From assembly GCA_946887295.1 (NCBI GenBank), contig CAMPKP010000017.1, forward strand, positions 1-36,096: a stretch of DNA of 36,096 nt, written 5' to 3'. This stretch comes from an uncultured Gemmatimonadota bacterium. Its GTDB lineage: Bacteria; Gemmatimonadota; Gemmatimonadetes; Gemmatimonadales; GWC2-71-9. The notes under the pieces were generated by a model. That model was given only the letters and a program-made list of their open reading frames with translations, had not been told where the DNA came from and made no database searches. This document shows, piece after piece, positions 22,875 to 31,542 of this stretch (positions within the stretch are counted from its first letter, which is position 1; every line of letters begins with the position of its first letter). Position numbers and translations under genes: made by a program.

Positions 22875-24316
22875 GTGGCGGGCCCGGCTCCTCGCTCGCG
22901 AGCCGCGACCTCGCGGATACGCGCGAGGCTCCGCTCCGCTCCGACGACTTCGAGCAGCTCGTTCACCGGCTCCGATACCGTGGACCCCGTGAGCGCGACG
23001 CGGATCGGCTGCATGGCGTCGCCCAGCTTGAGGTTGTTCGCCTCGGCCATGCCCTTGAGCGAGGCGAGCAGCCGGTCCGCGGTCCAGGCGCCGTTCCGCA
23101 GCGGCTCGAGGGCCGCGGCCGCGCGCTCCAGGTTGGCCGCGAACGCCGGTCCCATCTTCCGGACGAGTGCCTCGCCCTTTTCGTCCAGCTTCGCGCGGGA
23201 CGGGTCGAGCCGCACCGCGACCTGATCGGCCACGTGGAGGATGGTGCGGGAGCGCGCCTTCACCGCGTCGATCAGGGGGCGCAGATCGCGCCCGGCCGCG
23301 TCCACCCCCATCTGCTCCAGGCGTCTGGTGACCGCGGGAACCAGATCGTCGGCGGGCAGGGCGCTCAAGTACTGGCCGTTCATCCACTCGAGCTTCGTCG
23401 TGTCGAAGACGGCCGCCTTCTTCTGGATGCCCTCCAGCGTGAAGAGCGCGATCATCTCGTCCTCGGGGAGGATCTCGCGGTCGCCGCCCGGCGACCACCC
23501 CAGGAGCGCGAGGAAGTTCCGCATGGCGGGAGCCAGAATGCCCTGGTCCTGGTAGTCCCCGACCGCGGTGGCGCCGTGGCGCTTCGAGAGCTTCTTGCCG
23601 TCGGGGCCCAGGATCATGGGTACGTGGGCGAAGACCGGAGTGTCGTGGCCCAGCGCCCGATAGAGCGCGATCTGCTTCGGCGTGTTGGAGATATGGTCGT
23701 CGCCGCGGATGACGTGCGTGATATCCATCGCGATGTCGTCGCTCACCACGGCCATGTTGTAGATGGCGCTGTCGTCGCTCCGGAGGATGACGAAGTCGTC
23801 GAGGTCCCTGCCCTGGAAGCTGATCCGTCCATGGACCGCGTCGTCCCAGGCGATCTCGTCGTCGGCCACGAAGAAGCGGATGGTGGACGGCATGCCAGCC
23901 TTCCGGCGGCGCTCCACCTCGTCGGGCGGAAGGTGGTAGCAGCGACGATCGTACCGGAACGACCGGCCCCCGATCTCCGCCTCCTTCCGCTGGGCCTCCA
24001 GCTCCTCGCGGGTGCAGAAGCAGCGGTACGCCTTGCCCTCGGCCACCAGTCGCTCCGCGTCGGCCTTGTGACGCGGGCCGTATGCGCCCTGGAAGTAGGG
24101 CCCCTCGTCCCACTGGATGCCGAGCCAGGTCAGTCCGTCGAGGATGACCTTGGTGTGCGCCTCGGTGCTGCGCTCACGATCGGTATCCTCGATGCGCAGG
24201 ACGAGCGTGCCGCCGGTATGGCGGGCGAAGAGCCAGTTGAAGAGTGCGGTGCGGGCCCCACCCACGTGCAGGTAGCCGGTGGGTGAGGGTGCGAAGCGGA
24301 CGCGGGGAGTGGGCAT
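22871..24316 (-). CDS. gltX: Glutamyl-tRNA synthetase GltX
   Basis: Charges tRNA-Glu (and tRNA-Gln in organisms that use transamidation). The 481-residue class I synthetase has the HIGH-type motif in A-P-S-P-T-G-Y-L-H17-V-G-G20 and the KMSKS-type motif K242-L-S-K-R-H. D-H-I-S-N-T-P-K-Q, upstream of it, is also typical. R-C-F-C-T near residue 98 is part of the Zn-like insert seen in many bacterial GltX, although its further Cys/Tyr ligand set looks incomplete. Start at 24316 gives the canonical M-P-T-P-R-V-R-F-A-P-S. It lies just after tRNA-Ser on the same strand and its stop overlaps the CapA-family start. Confidence 0.95.
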   Translation of the reverse strand: MPTPRVRFAPSPTGYLHVGGARTALFNWLFARHTGGTLVLRIEDTDRERSTEAHTKVILDGLTWLGIQWDEGPYFQGAYGPRHKADAERLVAEGKAYRCFCTREELEAQRKEAEIGGRSFRYDRRCYHLPPDEVERRRKAGMPSTIRFFVADDEIAWDDAVHGRISFQGRDLDDFVILRSDDSAIYNMAVVSDDIAMDITHVIRGDDHISNTPKQIALYRALGHDTPVFAHVPMILGPDGKKLSKRHGATAVGDYQDQGILAPAMRNFLALLGWSPGGDREILPEDEMIALFTLEGIQKKAAVFDTTKLEWMNGQYLSALPADDLVPAVTRRLEQMGVDAAGRDLRPLIDAVKARSRTILHVADQVAVRLDPSRAKLDEKGEALVRKMGPAFAANLERAAAALEPLRNGAWTADRLLASLKGMAEANNLKLGDAMQPIRVALTGSTVSEPVNELLEVVGAERSLARIREVAARERGAGPAT

Positions 24317-24352
24317 CCGTTCGCCTTTCGTGTCCGGTGTGACGGGGCCTCA

Positions 24353-24442
<90 letters not shown>

Positions 24443-24571
24443 AGCGAGGGCGTAACTTCGCCAGTTGACACGGCCTAGGCAAGTGCTGCTAGGACGCGGC
24501 TCGCACCGTCTCGGGCTCTGCTGAGCATGATCCAAGGCCCCTCGGTCCCGGGCAGGTAGCGAGCGCCGTTC

Positions 24572-25111
24572 TCATGCGCCCTCGCGCCGGAAGCGGAGCA
24601 CCGTCTTCTCGTCGGCGAGCCGCACGGTCAGCGTGCCGCCGTCTGCCATGGTCCCTTGGTCGAGCTCGTCCGGATCGATCTCCCCTCCCAGGCCCCAGTC
24701 CGCGTGGTTCCGGTTGCCGTCGTCGTCGAGGAAGTGAAGCGTCGTGCCCTCGGCGCGGTACCGGCCGTCCTCGTCCTCGTGCTCCATCTCCGTGCGGTTG
24801 CCGCAGGTCTCCCGGACCGATGTCTCCAGGCGCCACCGGCCGTCCTCGCGCAGGAGGAGGGTCGCGGCGGTCAGATCCTCGCGGCAGCGCCATTCCTTAT
24901 CGATCTCCACCGGCAGGGCCTTGCCCCCAACGTCCACGAGCACGTACCGGGTTGTGGCCGGCGCCGCGGAATCGGCTCCGGCGGCGGACCTCGACGGTCC
25001 GGTGGTATCAGGCCGTGCCGGACTTACCTGCGCGCCGGCCGCAGCGGTGACGGTCAGGCTCAGCGCAGCGAGAGCGGCCACAGCGGCAAGCGGGCGATTC
25101 GAGTTCGTCAT
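24572..25111 (-). CDS. Exported protein of unknown function, ECF-module cargo
   Basis: A 179-residue secreted protein with a signal peptide (hydrophobic L-A-A-V-A-A-L-A-A-L-S-L-T-V-T, cleavage near A-G-A-Q). The second of two adjacent ATGs (25111) sits at the proper distance from GAGGAGGA (25122-25115). The mature part begins T-R-Y-V-L-V-D-V-G-G-K-A-L-P-V, a beta-rich lipocalin/DUF-like opening, and has two Cys in E-W-R-C-R and R-E-T-C-G-N that may pair. Repeated strands with short turns (R-Y-R-A-E-G-T-T-L-H-F-L, G-T-L-T-V-R-L-A) suggest a small beta-barrel. No family was recognised. It follows the Spy/CpxP-like gene by 9 bp and is probably part of the ECF sigma transcript. Confidence 0.65.
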   Translation of the reverse strand: MTNSNRPLAAVAALAALSLTVTAAAGAQVSPARPDTTGPSRSAAGADSAAPATTRYVLVDVGGKALPVEIDKEWRCREDLTAATLLLREDGRWRLETSVRETCGNRTEMEHEDEDGRYRAEGTTLHFLDDDGNRNHADWGLGGEIDPDELDQGTMADGGTLTVRLADEKTVLRFRREGA

Positions 25112-25114
25112 CAT

Positions 25115-25122
25115 TCCTCCTC
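25115..25122 (-). promoter_or_regulatory. Ribosome binding site choosing between two adjacent ATGs
   Basis: GAGGAGGA touches the first ATG (25114), leaving only 1 nt, but leaves 4 nt after GGAGG to the second ATG (25111). It favours the second ATG as start of the exported protein. Confidence 0.6.
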
Positions 25123-25528
25123 AGGGCCGGTTCGGGTCGGACTGCTCGCCGAGCCATCGGTCGTACGCGGTTCGTTGCTCGGGGGTCAGCAACGCGCGGA
25201 CCTCCTGGCGGCTCGAGTCCACGATGGCCTGGAGATCGGGCAGTCGCGACCTCCAGTATTCCTCCAGCCGGTCTTCCCGGCGATCGAGCAGGTGATCCAC
25301 TGAGTCGAGCTGGGCCCGGCTCAGGCCCAGGGTCTCCAGCAGCTCCTCCTCGGCATCGTCGTCGAACGGCTCGTCTTCGTCGGCCCGGTCGGGCGTCTCG
25401 CCTTGGTCGTGGCGGGCCTGCCAGTGGAGGTCGTCCGCCACTTCTTCGGCCACCCATCCGACGGCGCCGCCGACGAGGAACACGGCCAGCAGCACGAGCA
25501 CGGCGGTCCGGCGCGCGGCCCAGCTCAT
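25121..25528 (-). CDS. Spy/CpxP-like membrane-anchored protein (periplasmic sensor/chaperone type)
   Basis: A 135-residue protein. An N-terminal helix (about 9-27, L-V-L-L-A-V-F-L-V-G-G-A-V-G-W) is followed by an acidic linker. The helical body reads L-G-L-S-R-A-Q-L-D-S-V-D-H-L-L-D-R-R-E-D-R-L-E-E-Y-W and E-V-R-A-L-L-T-P-E-Q-R-T-A-Y-D-R-W. The last segment (L-T-P-E-Q-R-x-x-Y) is the signature of Spy/CpxP/ZraP and metal-resistance sensor (NccX/CnrX-like) proteins, which bind unfolded protein or metals in the periplasm. Its ATG overlaps the stop of the anti-sigma-like gene. In this position it could act as the envelope-stress sensor of the module or as a direct target; that is inference. Confidence 0.75.
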   Translation of the reverse strand: MSWAARRTAVLVLLAVFLVGGAVGWVAEEVADDLHWQARHDQGETPDRADEDEPFDDDAEEELLETLGLSRAQLDSVDHLLDRREDRLEEYWRSRLPDLQAIVDSSRQEVRALLTPEQRTAYDRWLGEQSDPNRP

Positions 25529-25884
25529 CGCCCCGGCTCCCCCAGCAGGCCGCGCAGCTCGGCGCCGGTGGGTGCGCGACCGTGCGCAAGCGACGCCTCA
25601 CTGAGCAGGGCGAGGCGGCGCGCCTCGCCCAGGGGAGCGCGGGCGGAGGCGGCCGATCCGTCGAGCAGTGCACCGGCCCCGCCGAGCAGAACCAGCAGGA
25701 TGGCGGCCGCGGCCAGAATCGGGCGGGCCCAGCCGCCCACGATGTCGAGTGGTCCCTGGATCACCGCACGGCGCTCGACGATCGCGGCCACAGCCCGGCG
25801 GGTCGCCTCGATCCGCGCGGCCCACTCGGCCCGGCGCGCCGGGTCAAGTGTCGAGAGGTCCACGGGCTCCCACGGATCAGTCAT
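25525..25884 (-). CDS. Probable membrane anti-sigma factor of the ECF module
   Basis: A 119-residue protein with one membrane helix at about 54-74 (P-I-L-A-A-A-A-I-L-L-V-L-L-G-G-A-G-A-L-L). The N-terminal 50 residues (M-T-D-P-W-E-P-V-D-L, then helix A-R-R-A-E-W-A-A-R-I-E-A-T-R-R-A-V-A-A-I) would be cytoplasmic; the C-terminal part is outside. No zinc-binding H-x3-C-x2-C motif is seen, so it is not a ZAS-type anti-sigma factor. Its position, overlapping the sigma factor stop by 4 bp (ATGA), is the standard one of anti-sigma genes, which is the main basis of the call. It also overlaps the Spy/CpxP-like gene. Confidence 0.6.
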   Translation of the reverse strand: MTDPWEPVDLSTLDPARRAEWAARIEATRRAVAAIVERRAVIQGPLDIVGGWARPILAAAAILLVLLGGAGALLDGSAASARAPLGEARRLALLSEASLAHGRAPTGAELRGLLGEPGR

Positions 25885-26420
25885 TCCAGGTCCTCGCTCA
25901 GAATGCGACGCAGACGGCGCCGGGCGTAGTGCAGGTGGGACCGGACGGTTCCCGCCGGCAGCTCGAGCCGGTCGGCGATCTCCTCGTGCGTCCACCCTTC
26001 GAGATCGTGCAGCAGCACCACCTCGCGCTGGGCCTCGGAGAGCTCCGCCAGTGCCGAGAGGAGCAGACTTCGAAGCTCCCCGCGCTCCAGCTCCACGGCG
26101 GCGGAGCCTTCTCCTGCCACCTCATGCAGCTCCAGCGGCTCGGCGGCCCGGACCACATGATGCCGGACCAGATTGCGGGCCCGGTTGCGTACGATCTGGA
26201 GCAGCCAGCCGCCGAACCGCGCCGGATTCCGGCAGGTGTCGATCCGCTCGATCGCCGCGATGAATCCCTCCTGGCAGGCGTCATCGGCGTCGGCCTCGTT
26301 GCGCGTGACGGCGAGCGCAACGGCCCGGCAGGCCCGGAAGTACCGCTCCAGGAGCCGGTCCGCCGCGCGGGCGTCGCCGGCCCGGACGCGTGCCACCAGT
26401 GCCGCATCGGTTTCCTCCAT
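25881..26420 (-). CDS. ECF-family RNA polymerase sigma factor
   Basis: A 179-residue sigma-70 family regulator that directs RNA polymerase to its own promoter set. Region 2 covers about 20-85 (L-L-E-R-Y-F-R-A-C-R-A-V-A, then D-A-D-D-A-C-Q-E-G-F-I-A-A-I-E-R-I, F-G-G-W-L-L-Q-I-V-R-N-R-A-R-N). Region 4 is L-S-E-A-Q-R-E-V-V-L-L-H-D-L-E-G-W-T-H-E-E-I-A with the helix-turn-helix L-P-A-G-T-V-R-S-H-L-H-Y-A-R-R-R-L. ATG at 26420 fits region 1.1-free ECF length; GGGAG lies about 7 nt upstream. Operon with the anti-sigma-like and Spy-like genes indicates control of an envelope response. A receiver-domain gene is divergent, 111 bp away. Confidence 0.9.
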   Translation of the reverse strand: MEETDAALVARVRAGDARAADRLLERYFRACRAVALAVTRNEADADDACQEGFIAAIERIDTCRNPARFGGWLLQIVRNRARNLVRHHVVRAAEPLELHEVAGEGSAAVELERGELRSLLLSALAELSEAQREVVLLHDLEGWTHEEIADRLELPAGTVRSHLHYARRRLRRILSEDLE

Positions 26421-26502
26421 GGTCCACTCCCTGACACGCGAGGCGGCGAAAGTGTTGAGGTGGCCGAGTGAGCCGCAGAACAAGGAGCTTGCGGGCATCA
26501 CC

Positions 26503-26526
26503 GCACTTCTGGTACCTTCGCACTTC
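26503..26526. promoter_or_regulatory. Direct repeats in the sigma factor/response-regulator intergenic region
   Basis: GCACTTC occurs at 26503-26509 and 26520-26526 (17 bp apart, start to start), flanked by CACCG-type sequences in mirrored order. It lies in the only gap shared by the two divergent genes, about 83 bp upstream of the sigma start and just before the response regulator. This could be an operator or part of an ECF promoter; no decisive -35/-10 was recognised. Confidence 0.3.
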
Positions 26527-26531
26527 ACCGC

Positions 26532-26978
26532 ATGATCTCGTCGCATGACTCCAGTCCGGGCCGGCGAGCCTCGTCTCCCTCGGCGCAACGGCCGGAACGA
26601 CCGGCCGGCGGGTACACCGTGCTCGTCGTGGACGACGAGGAAGCCGTGCGGCGGCTCGCCTGCCGCATGCTGACCTGGACCGGATACCAGGCCCTCGAGG
26701 CGCGTCACGGGCGTGAGGCGCTGGCCACGATCGAGGAGCACAACGGCCCGGTTCACCTCGTGCTCACCGACATCAAAATGCCAGGGATGAACGGCCGGGA
26801 GCTGGGGCGCCACGTCGAGGAGCGGTGGCCCGGAAAGCCGATCCTGTACATGTCGGGCTTCGCGTCCGAAGTGTTTCGCGGTGGTCTGCTGGAGCCGGGG
26901 GCCCCGTTCCTGGCCAAGCCGTTCACCCAGGACGACCTGGCCGCGAAGGTGCGGGATCTGTTGGAGAAAGCTCAGTAA
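26532..26978 (+). CDS. Single-domain response regulator (receiver domain)
   Basis: A 148-residue CheY-like protein with a short disordered N-terminus (M-I-S-S-H-D-S-S-P-G-R-R). The acidic pocket is D34-D35, phosphorylation site D80 in L-V-L-T-D-I-K-M-P-G-M-N-G, the Ser of Y-M-S-G-F (S108), and K129 in L-A-K-P-F. There is no output domain. The sequence resembles receivers found at the C-termini of hybrid histidine kinases (M-S-G-F-A-S-E-V-F, F-L-A-K-P-F-T). No kinase lies in the window, so its partner is elsewhere. It is divergent from the ECF operon and separated by about 300 bp from the glycan operon. ATG 26532 and ATG 26544 give the same domain. Confidence 0.9.
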   Translation: MISSHDSSPGRRASSPSAQRPERPAGGYTVLVVDDEEAVRRLACRMLTWTGYQALEARHGREALATIEEHNGPVHLVLTDIKMPGMNGRELGRHVEERWPGKPILYMSGFASEVFRGGLLEPGAPFLAKPFTQDDLAAKVRDLLEKAQ

Positions 26979-27208
26979 GTCTCCCCGCGCGGGTTCTCAC
27001 GGTAACCCCCATCACTGCACGGTCTTGCAAGATCGATTAAACTTCGGGGCCAGGGAGCCTTCGGGCGCCCGCCCCCGCGGATGTTTCAGCCCCCGGAAGC
27101 GATGCGCTCCGGTATGGCACCAGGAAAGCAGCGAGGTGTTGCCTAATCCCCGCAGGCCGGCCGGCCTGCGGCCGATCTCCGCGGCGGCGTCGGATGCCCT
27201 GATGTGGC
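26979..27208. other. Intergenic leader before the glycan operon, no gene
   Basis: No convincing coding frame. It contains a locally AT-rich stretch (around 27025-27043), Gly-box-like GC hairpins near 27055-27075 and a 22-bp perfect palindrome (27150-27171). It must hold the promoter of the six-gene glycan operon, but I could not name -35/-10 boxes. No known riboswitch class was recognised. Confidence 0.4.
27150..27171. repeat. 22-bp perfect GC palindrome
   Basis: CCGCAGGCCGG followed directly by its reverse complement CCGGCCTGCGG. As a DNA palindrome it could bind a dimeric regulator, or as RNA fold as a short-loop hairpin in the leader of the glycan operon. The next gene starts 104 bp downstream (27275). 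Confidence 0.45.
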
Positions 27209-27274
27209 ATGGATGTTGAACTTACAGCGGTTTTCGTCCACTCCGGATCGCGGGAAATTCTCGGGGAAACGTCG

Positions 27275-28567
27275 ATGACGAGAGGGGGGCTGGAAGTCGC
27301 CACGCCGGACCTGCCCCTGCCGAGCCAACGACGGTCGGGAGCGCCTTTGCGCATCGTCTGTCCCACCTATTGGTACCCGCAACACGCCAACGACACCCAG
27401 GCGACCTATGTGCACGACATCAATCGCCACCTGGTGCTCCGCGGGAACCAGGTCACGGTCGTGACACCAGGCGATCGCTCGCTGCCCGCCGAGGACAGCT
27501 TCGACGGAGTGGATGTCGTACGGTTCCCGATGGAGCTGCCATCGGACCTCACCTACGGCCGGGTCGCGCAGGGCAAGGTGAGCCTTCTGGGCCGGTTCGC
27601 CCGGCTCGCGGTGATGGCCCATTACATGGAGGCCCAGTACCGGGCGACAGTCTCCGCGGCCCGGCAACGGGGCGCCGACGTGCTCCACGCGCACTGGGCG
27701 ATTCCCACCGGGCCGGCGGCCGTGCTCGCCGCCCGCCGCCTCCAGATACCCAGCGTGATCACCATGCACGGCGGCGACGTGTACGTGAATCCGGAGCAGG
27801 GGTACGATTTTCCGACCCGCTGGTACGTGCGGCCGCCGCTGCGCTGGACTCTGGGGCACGTGAACGCTCTTACCGCGATCACCGAAGATTGCCGCCAGCA
27901 CGCGCTTCGCGCCGGCGCGCCCGAGCGCTGCATCCGCCTGATCTTCAACGGCACCGATCTCCGCCGCTTCAGCCCGGCGCCCGGCGGCAAGCAGGTCGAT
28001 CCCCGCTTCGGCCCTCAGATGATCTTCGCCTGTCGCCAGCTGTTTCCGCGAAAGGGCATCCGGTTCCTGGTCGAGGCGGTGGCCCGGCTGAAGCCGAGGT
28101 ATCCCCGCCTCAAGCTGGTGCTCGCGGGCGACGGCTTCGAGCGTCCGGCGCTGGTGAAGCTCACGGAAGAGCTGGGCTTGAGCGACGACGTCACGTTCCT
28201 CGGCTGGGTGCCGAACGCGATCCTGCCGGACTACTACCGCGCCGCCTCCATCTCGGTGATCCCGTCGCTGGAGGAAGGCTTCGGGATTCCCGCGGCCGAG
28301 GCCATGGGCTGCGAGGTGCCCGTCGTGGCGAGCGATGCCGGCGGATTACCCGAGGTCGTGGAGCACGGCGTCACCGGCCTCGTCGTGCCTCGCGGCGATA
28401 CGTCCGCACTGGCCGAGGCGATCGGCTCCCTCCTCGCGGATCCCGAGCGGCGGCGGCGCATGGGCGTGGCCGGACGGGAGCGGGCACTCCGATTGTTCGA
28501 CTGGGATCGCTCCGCCGAGCAGTTCGAGGGTCTGTACGTCGAGGTCGGGGCCAAGGCGGCCCGGTGA
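27275..28567 (+). CDS. GT4-family glycosyltransferase (glycan operon)
   Basis: A 430-residue GT-B enzyme that transfers a sugar from a nucleotide-sugar to a growing glycan, probably at the cytoplasmic face of the membrane. It has the N-terminal Rossmann start [47 protein letters not shown] and [12 protein letters not shown]. The donor site E334-G-F-G-I-P-A-A-E342 has the E-x7-E of GT4. ATG 27275 is chosen because GGGGA lies about 8 nt upstream; ATG 27209 would add 22 residues that carry no family features. Its TGA overlaps the next gene (GTGA), starting an uninterrupted run of six genes. Confidence 0.9.
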   Translation: MTRGGLEVATPDLPLPSQRRSGAPLRIVCPTYWYPQHANDTQATYVHDINRHLVLRGNQVTVVTPGDRSLPAEDSFDGVDVVRFPMELPSDLTYGRVAQGKVSLLGRFARLAVMAHYMEAQYRATVSAARQRGADVLHAHWAIPTGPAAVLAARRLQIPSVITMHGGDVYVNPEQGYDFPTRWYVRPPLRWTLGHVNALTAITEDCRQHALRAGAPERCIRLIFNGTDLRRFSPAPGGKQVDPRFGPQMIFACRQLFPRKGIRFLVEAVARLKPRYPRLKLVLAGDGFERPALVKLTEELGLSDDVTFLGWVPNAILPDYYRAASISVIPSLEEGFGIPAAEAMGCEVPVVASDAGGLPEVVEHGVTGLVVPRGDTSALAEAIGSLLADPERRRRMGVAGRERALRLFDWDRSAEQFEGLYVEVGAKAAR

Positions 28568-29421
28568 CCGAGCGGCTCTTCGTCTTCCGCTGGGACGTCG
28601 ATCACCGGGTCTGCATCACCGACGGACTGCCCCGGATCCGCGCGGTCTGCCGCGATTTCGCCGTGCCCAACACCTTCTTCGTCAACATGGGACGGTCCAC
28701 CAACCTCCGCGAGTGGCTGGGGAAGGGGATGGTCCGCTCCCGGGCCAAGCTCGCCGACAAGGACGGAGTGCACCTCATCCAGAAGACCGGGTGGCCGCGC
28801 TTCCTTCTGGAGACCGCCCTGGCCCGCCCGGTCGGACTGAGGTTCGTGCCCGAGCTGCACGCGCTCCAGGAAGAGGGGCACGAGCTCGGACTTCACGGAG
28901 GCATGGACCACGTCGTGTGGAGCCGTCGGTTCCACGAGCTTCCGGACAGCGTGCTGGACGCCGACGTGCAGGAGTCCTACGGGCACTTCGCGCGGCACCT
29001 GGGCAAGCCGGCCGGGTTCTCGTCCCCCGGCTTCTATTCCGACGCCCGGGTGATGCGGATGCTCGACCGCATGGGCTTCGCGTACGATGGCGACGCGATC
29101 GGCGGGGACCCGAGACGCGCTGCCGCCGACGGCCGCGAGCTCCGGCACTGGACGATTCCGGTGACGCTCGCCGGCCCCCGCACCATTCCGTTCCTGGAGT
29201 ATCACGGGGCTCGCGCCACCCCGGAGGCGCAGATGCTGGAGCAGCTCGACCGGCACCTGGAGGGCCGCGATCTCGTGGTGCTCTACGGCCATCCCTGCTA
29301 CGAAGGCGTGCGGGAGTCGATCCTCCGCAAGGTGTTCGCGCGGGTGGTCGAGCACGGCTTCCGGTTCATCACCATGCAGGCGCTCGCGGCGCGGCTCCAG
29401 GCCGGCGCGCCGGCTCGATGA
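28564..29421 (+). CDS. ArnD-like polysaccharide deacetylase (NodB superfamily)
   Basis: A 285-residue metal-dependent deacetylase-type protein. The first strand has F-R-W-D11-V-D13-H, the N-terminal Asp pair of the family. His residues for the metal are H106-E-L-G-L-H111 (H-x4-H variant of the His motif). F-S-S-P-G-F-Y-S-D is the motif-3 region, and H-P-C-Y in V-L-Y-G-H-P is near the end. The [10 protein letters not shown] segment and order are closer to ArnD, which deformylates an undecaprenyl-linked sugar, than to chitin deacetylases. It is likely to remove an N-acyl group from a lipid-linked glycan intermediate. The GTG start overlaps the GT4 stop, and its TGA overlaps the wecB ATG. Confidence 0.8.
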   Translation: MTERLFVFRWDVDHRVCITDGLPRIRAVCRDFAVPNTFFVNMGRSTNLREWLGKGMVRSRAKLADKDGVHLIQKTGWPRFLLETALARPVGLRFVPELHALQEEGHELGLHGGMDHVVWSRRFHELPDSVLDADVQESYGHFARHLGKPAGFSSPGFYSDARVMRMLDRMGFAYDGDAIGGDPRRAAADGRELRHWTIPVTLAGPRTIPFLEYHGARATPEAQMLEQLDRHLEGRDLVVLYGHPCYEGVRESILRKVFARVVEHGFRFITMQALAARLQAGAPAR

Positions 29422-30530
29422 TCCGCGTTCTCAGCGTCTTCGGCACCAGGCCGGAGGCGATCAAGATGGCGCCCGTGGTGCGCCGCCTGCAGGCGCGCTC
29501 CGACCGCTTCGAGAGCGTGGTCTGCGTCTCGGCCCAGCACCGGGACATGCTCGACCAGGTGCTCGACGTGTTCGCGCTGACCGCCGACCACGACCTGGCC
29601 ATCATGACCCCCGACCAATCGCCGGCTGGCGTCGCCGCACGGGTGCTGGACCGCCTGCCGCCGCTGCTGCGCCAGGTCCGTCCCGACCTCCTGCTGGTCC
29701 AGGGGGACACCATGACCACCTTCGCCGCGTCCTTCGCGGCGTACCTCGAGCGGATACCCTCCTGTCACGTCGAGGCGGGTCTCCGCACCGGCAACCGGTA
29801 TCACCCGTTTCCGGAAGAGATGAACCGGGTGCTCACCACCAGGCTCGCCGACCTCCACTTCGCCCCGACCACGACCGCGCGCGACCGCCTGTTGGCCGAG
29901 GGCGTGCCGCCGGAGACCGTGCATCTCACCGGCAACACGGTGATCGATGCCCTGCTGGCCACCGTGACGCCGGACTACCAGTTCAAGACCCCGGCGCTCG
30001 CCGGTCTCGATCCCCGGTCGCGGGTCGTGCTGGTCACGACGCACCGGCGCGAGAGCTTCGGCGATCCGCTCCGCGCGACCTGCGCGGCGATCACCGACCT
30101 GGTGGCGCGATTCCCGGACATCGAAGTGGTGCTCCCGGTCCACCCCAATCCCCAGGTAAAGGGCACGGTCGAGGCCGCGCTCTGCGATACGCCGCGGGTG
30201 CGGCTGATCCAGCCGGTGGACTACGTCGAGTTCGTCCATCTCATGGCCAGAGCCCACCTGATCCTGACCGACAGCGGGGGCGTCCAGGAGGAGGCCCCGA
30301 GCCTGGGCAAGCCCGTGCTGGTGCTGCGCGACACGACCGAGCGGCCGGAAGGGGTCGAGGCGGGAACCGCCGTCGTGGTGGGCACGGACCGCGAGCGGAT
30401 CGTGGCGACCGCGGCCGCGCTGCTCACGTCCAGCGAGGCCTACGGCCGCATGGCGACCGCGGTGAGCCCGTACGGCGACGGGCGCGCCAGCGAGCGGATC
30501 GTCGCGGCGCTGGAGCAGCGCTACGGATGA
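29418..30530 (+). CDS. wecB: UDP-N-acetylglucosamine 2-epimerase (non-hydrolysing) WecB
   Basis: Converts UDP-GlcNAc to UDP-ManNAc for surface glycans; 370 residues, cytoplasmic. Family marks are [14 protein letters not shown] (7-20), [49 protein letters not shown] and [10 protein letters not shown]. All conserved catalytic regions are present. Both ends overlap neighbours by 4 bp (ATGA). It shows that the glycan probably contains ManNAc or a sugar derived from it. Confidence 0.95.
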   Translation: MIRVLSVFGTRPEAIKMAPVVRRLQARSDRFESVVCVSAQHRDMLDQVLDVFALTADHDLAIMTPDQSPAGVAARVLDRLPPLLRQVRPDLLLVQGDTMTTFAASFAAYLERIPSCHVEAGLRTGNRYHPFPEEMNRVLTTRLADLHFAPTTTARDRLLAEGVPPETVHLTGNTVIDALLATVTPDYQFKTPALAGLDPRSRVVLVTTHRRESFGDPLRATCAAITDLVARFPDIEVVLPVHPNPQVKGTVEAALCDTPRVRLIQPVDYVEFVHLMARAHLILTDSGGVQEEAPSLGKPVLVLRDTTERPEGVEAGTAVVVGTDRERIVATAAALLTSSEAYGRMATAVSPYGDGRASERIVAALEQRYG

Positions 30531-31528
30531 GATTGCTGGTGACGGGCGGGACGGGCTTCATCGGCTCCCATCTGGCCGAGCAGGGACGGCGGGCCGGTGC
30601 CGAGGTCGTGGTGCTGGGCCTGGCCGACCGGCCGGAGGAGCGCGCCAATGTCGAGCTGCTGCGCTCGCAGGGGGTCGAGGTGGTGGCCGGAAGCATCACC
30701 GACGCGGAGCTGTGCCGGAGGGCCGTCCGCGGCGCCACCCACGTCTTCCATCTGGCCGTGGCCATGCGGGAGGGCGCGAAGAGCGACGAGTTCTTCGAGT
30801 CGGTCAACCTGGACGGGACCCGGCGCCTGCTGGAGGCGTCGGCGGACGAAGGCGTACAACGCTTCGTGTATTGCAGCACCATCGGGATCTACGGCCACCG
30901 CGCGCCCGGCATCACCCGCGAGAGCTCACCCCTGGCGCCGGGCAACATCTACGAGCGCACCAAGGTCTCGGCGGAGCGGCTGGTGCGGGAGTTCGGGACC
31001 GGGCGCGCGCTGCCGTACACGATTCTCCGGCCGGCGGACGTCTACGGCCCGCGGGACAACCGGCTGCTCAAGCTCTTCAAGGGGGTCAGCGCGGGGAAGT
31101 TCCCTTTCTTCGGCCGCGGGGAAGGACGGCGGCACATGATCTACGTGGACGACGTCGTCTCCGGCTTCTTCCGAGCCTGCGATCGCGACCAGGCTCTGGG
31201 GCAGAGCTTCATTCTCGCGGGGCCGAAGGCGTGTACGCTTCAGGAGCTGGTCGCCGAGGTTCAGGCCGCGACGGGGAGCCGGCGGTACGGCGTACGACTG
31301 CCGCTTGCGCCGATGCTGGGCGTCGCCGCGGTGGTGGAGGACGTCTCCCGAGTGCTCGGGGTGGACCCGCCCATCTACCGGCGGCGGATGGATTTCTTCT
31401 GGAGCGATTCGGAGTTCGACACCAGTCACGCGCGGCGGGGACTGGACTGGGCGCCGCAGGTGGATCTCCCCGAGGGAATCCGGCGCACGCTGGAGGACTA
31501 CCGGCGCTCGGGGGCACTCGCATCATGA
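30527..31528 (+). CDS. NAD-dependent sugar epimerase/dehydratase (extended SDR)
   Basis: A 333-residue SDR enzyme with the NAD motif V-T-G-G-T-G-F-I-G (5-13) and the catalytic Y142-E-R-T-K146, preceded by the Ser/Thr region Y-C-S-T-I-G. Further parts are I-L-R-P-A-D-V-Y-G-P-R and H-M-I-Y-V-D-D-V. Substrate class cannot be told: UDP-sugar 4-epimerase-like or 4,6-dehydratase-like are both possible. It sits between wecB and a methyltransferase, with 4-bp overlap to wecB, and is likely to make a further modified sugar from the ManNAc or another nucleotide-sugar pool. Confidence 0.9.
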   Translation: MRLLVTGGTGFIGSHLAEQGRRAGAEVVVLGLADRPEERANVELLRSQGVEVVAGSITDAELCRRAVRGATHVFHLAVAMREGAKSDEFFESVNLDGTRRLLEASADEGVQRFVYCSTIGIYGHRAPGITRESSPLAPGNIYERTKVSAERLVREFGTGRALPYTILRPADVYGPRDNRLLKLFKGVSAGKFPFFGRGEGRRHMIYVDDVVSGFFRACDRDQALGQSFILAGPKACTLQELVAEVQAATGSRRYGVRLPLAPMLGVAAVVEDVSRVLGVDPPIYRRRMDFFWSDSEFDTSHARRGLDWAPQVDLPEGIRRTLEDYRRSGALAS

Positions 31529-31530
31529 CC

Positions 31531-31538
31531 GGAGGAGG
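31531..31538 (+). promoter_or_regulatory. Strong ribosome binding site before the methyltransferase
   Basis: GGAGGAGG is followed after 4 nt by GTG at 31543. It lies inside the coding frame if ATG 31525 (which overlaps the epimerase stop) is used, so it argues for GTG 31543. Confidence 0.6.
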
Positions 31539-31542
31539 ACCG

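Noticed and set aside
22766..24286. Plus-strand frame (506 codons) opposite gltX
   Set aside because: gltX has both class I motifs; the antisense frame has none.
26979..27208. A c-di-GMP or other riboswitch in the glycan leader
   Set aside because: No conserved core motif of GEMM-type or other known classes was found by eye.
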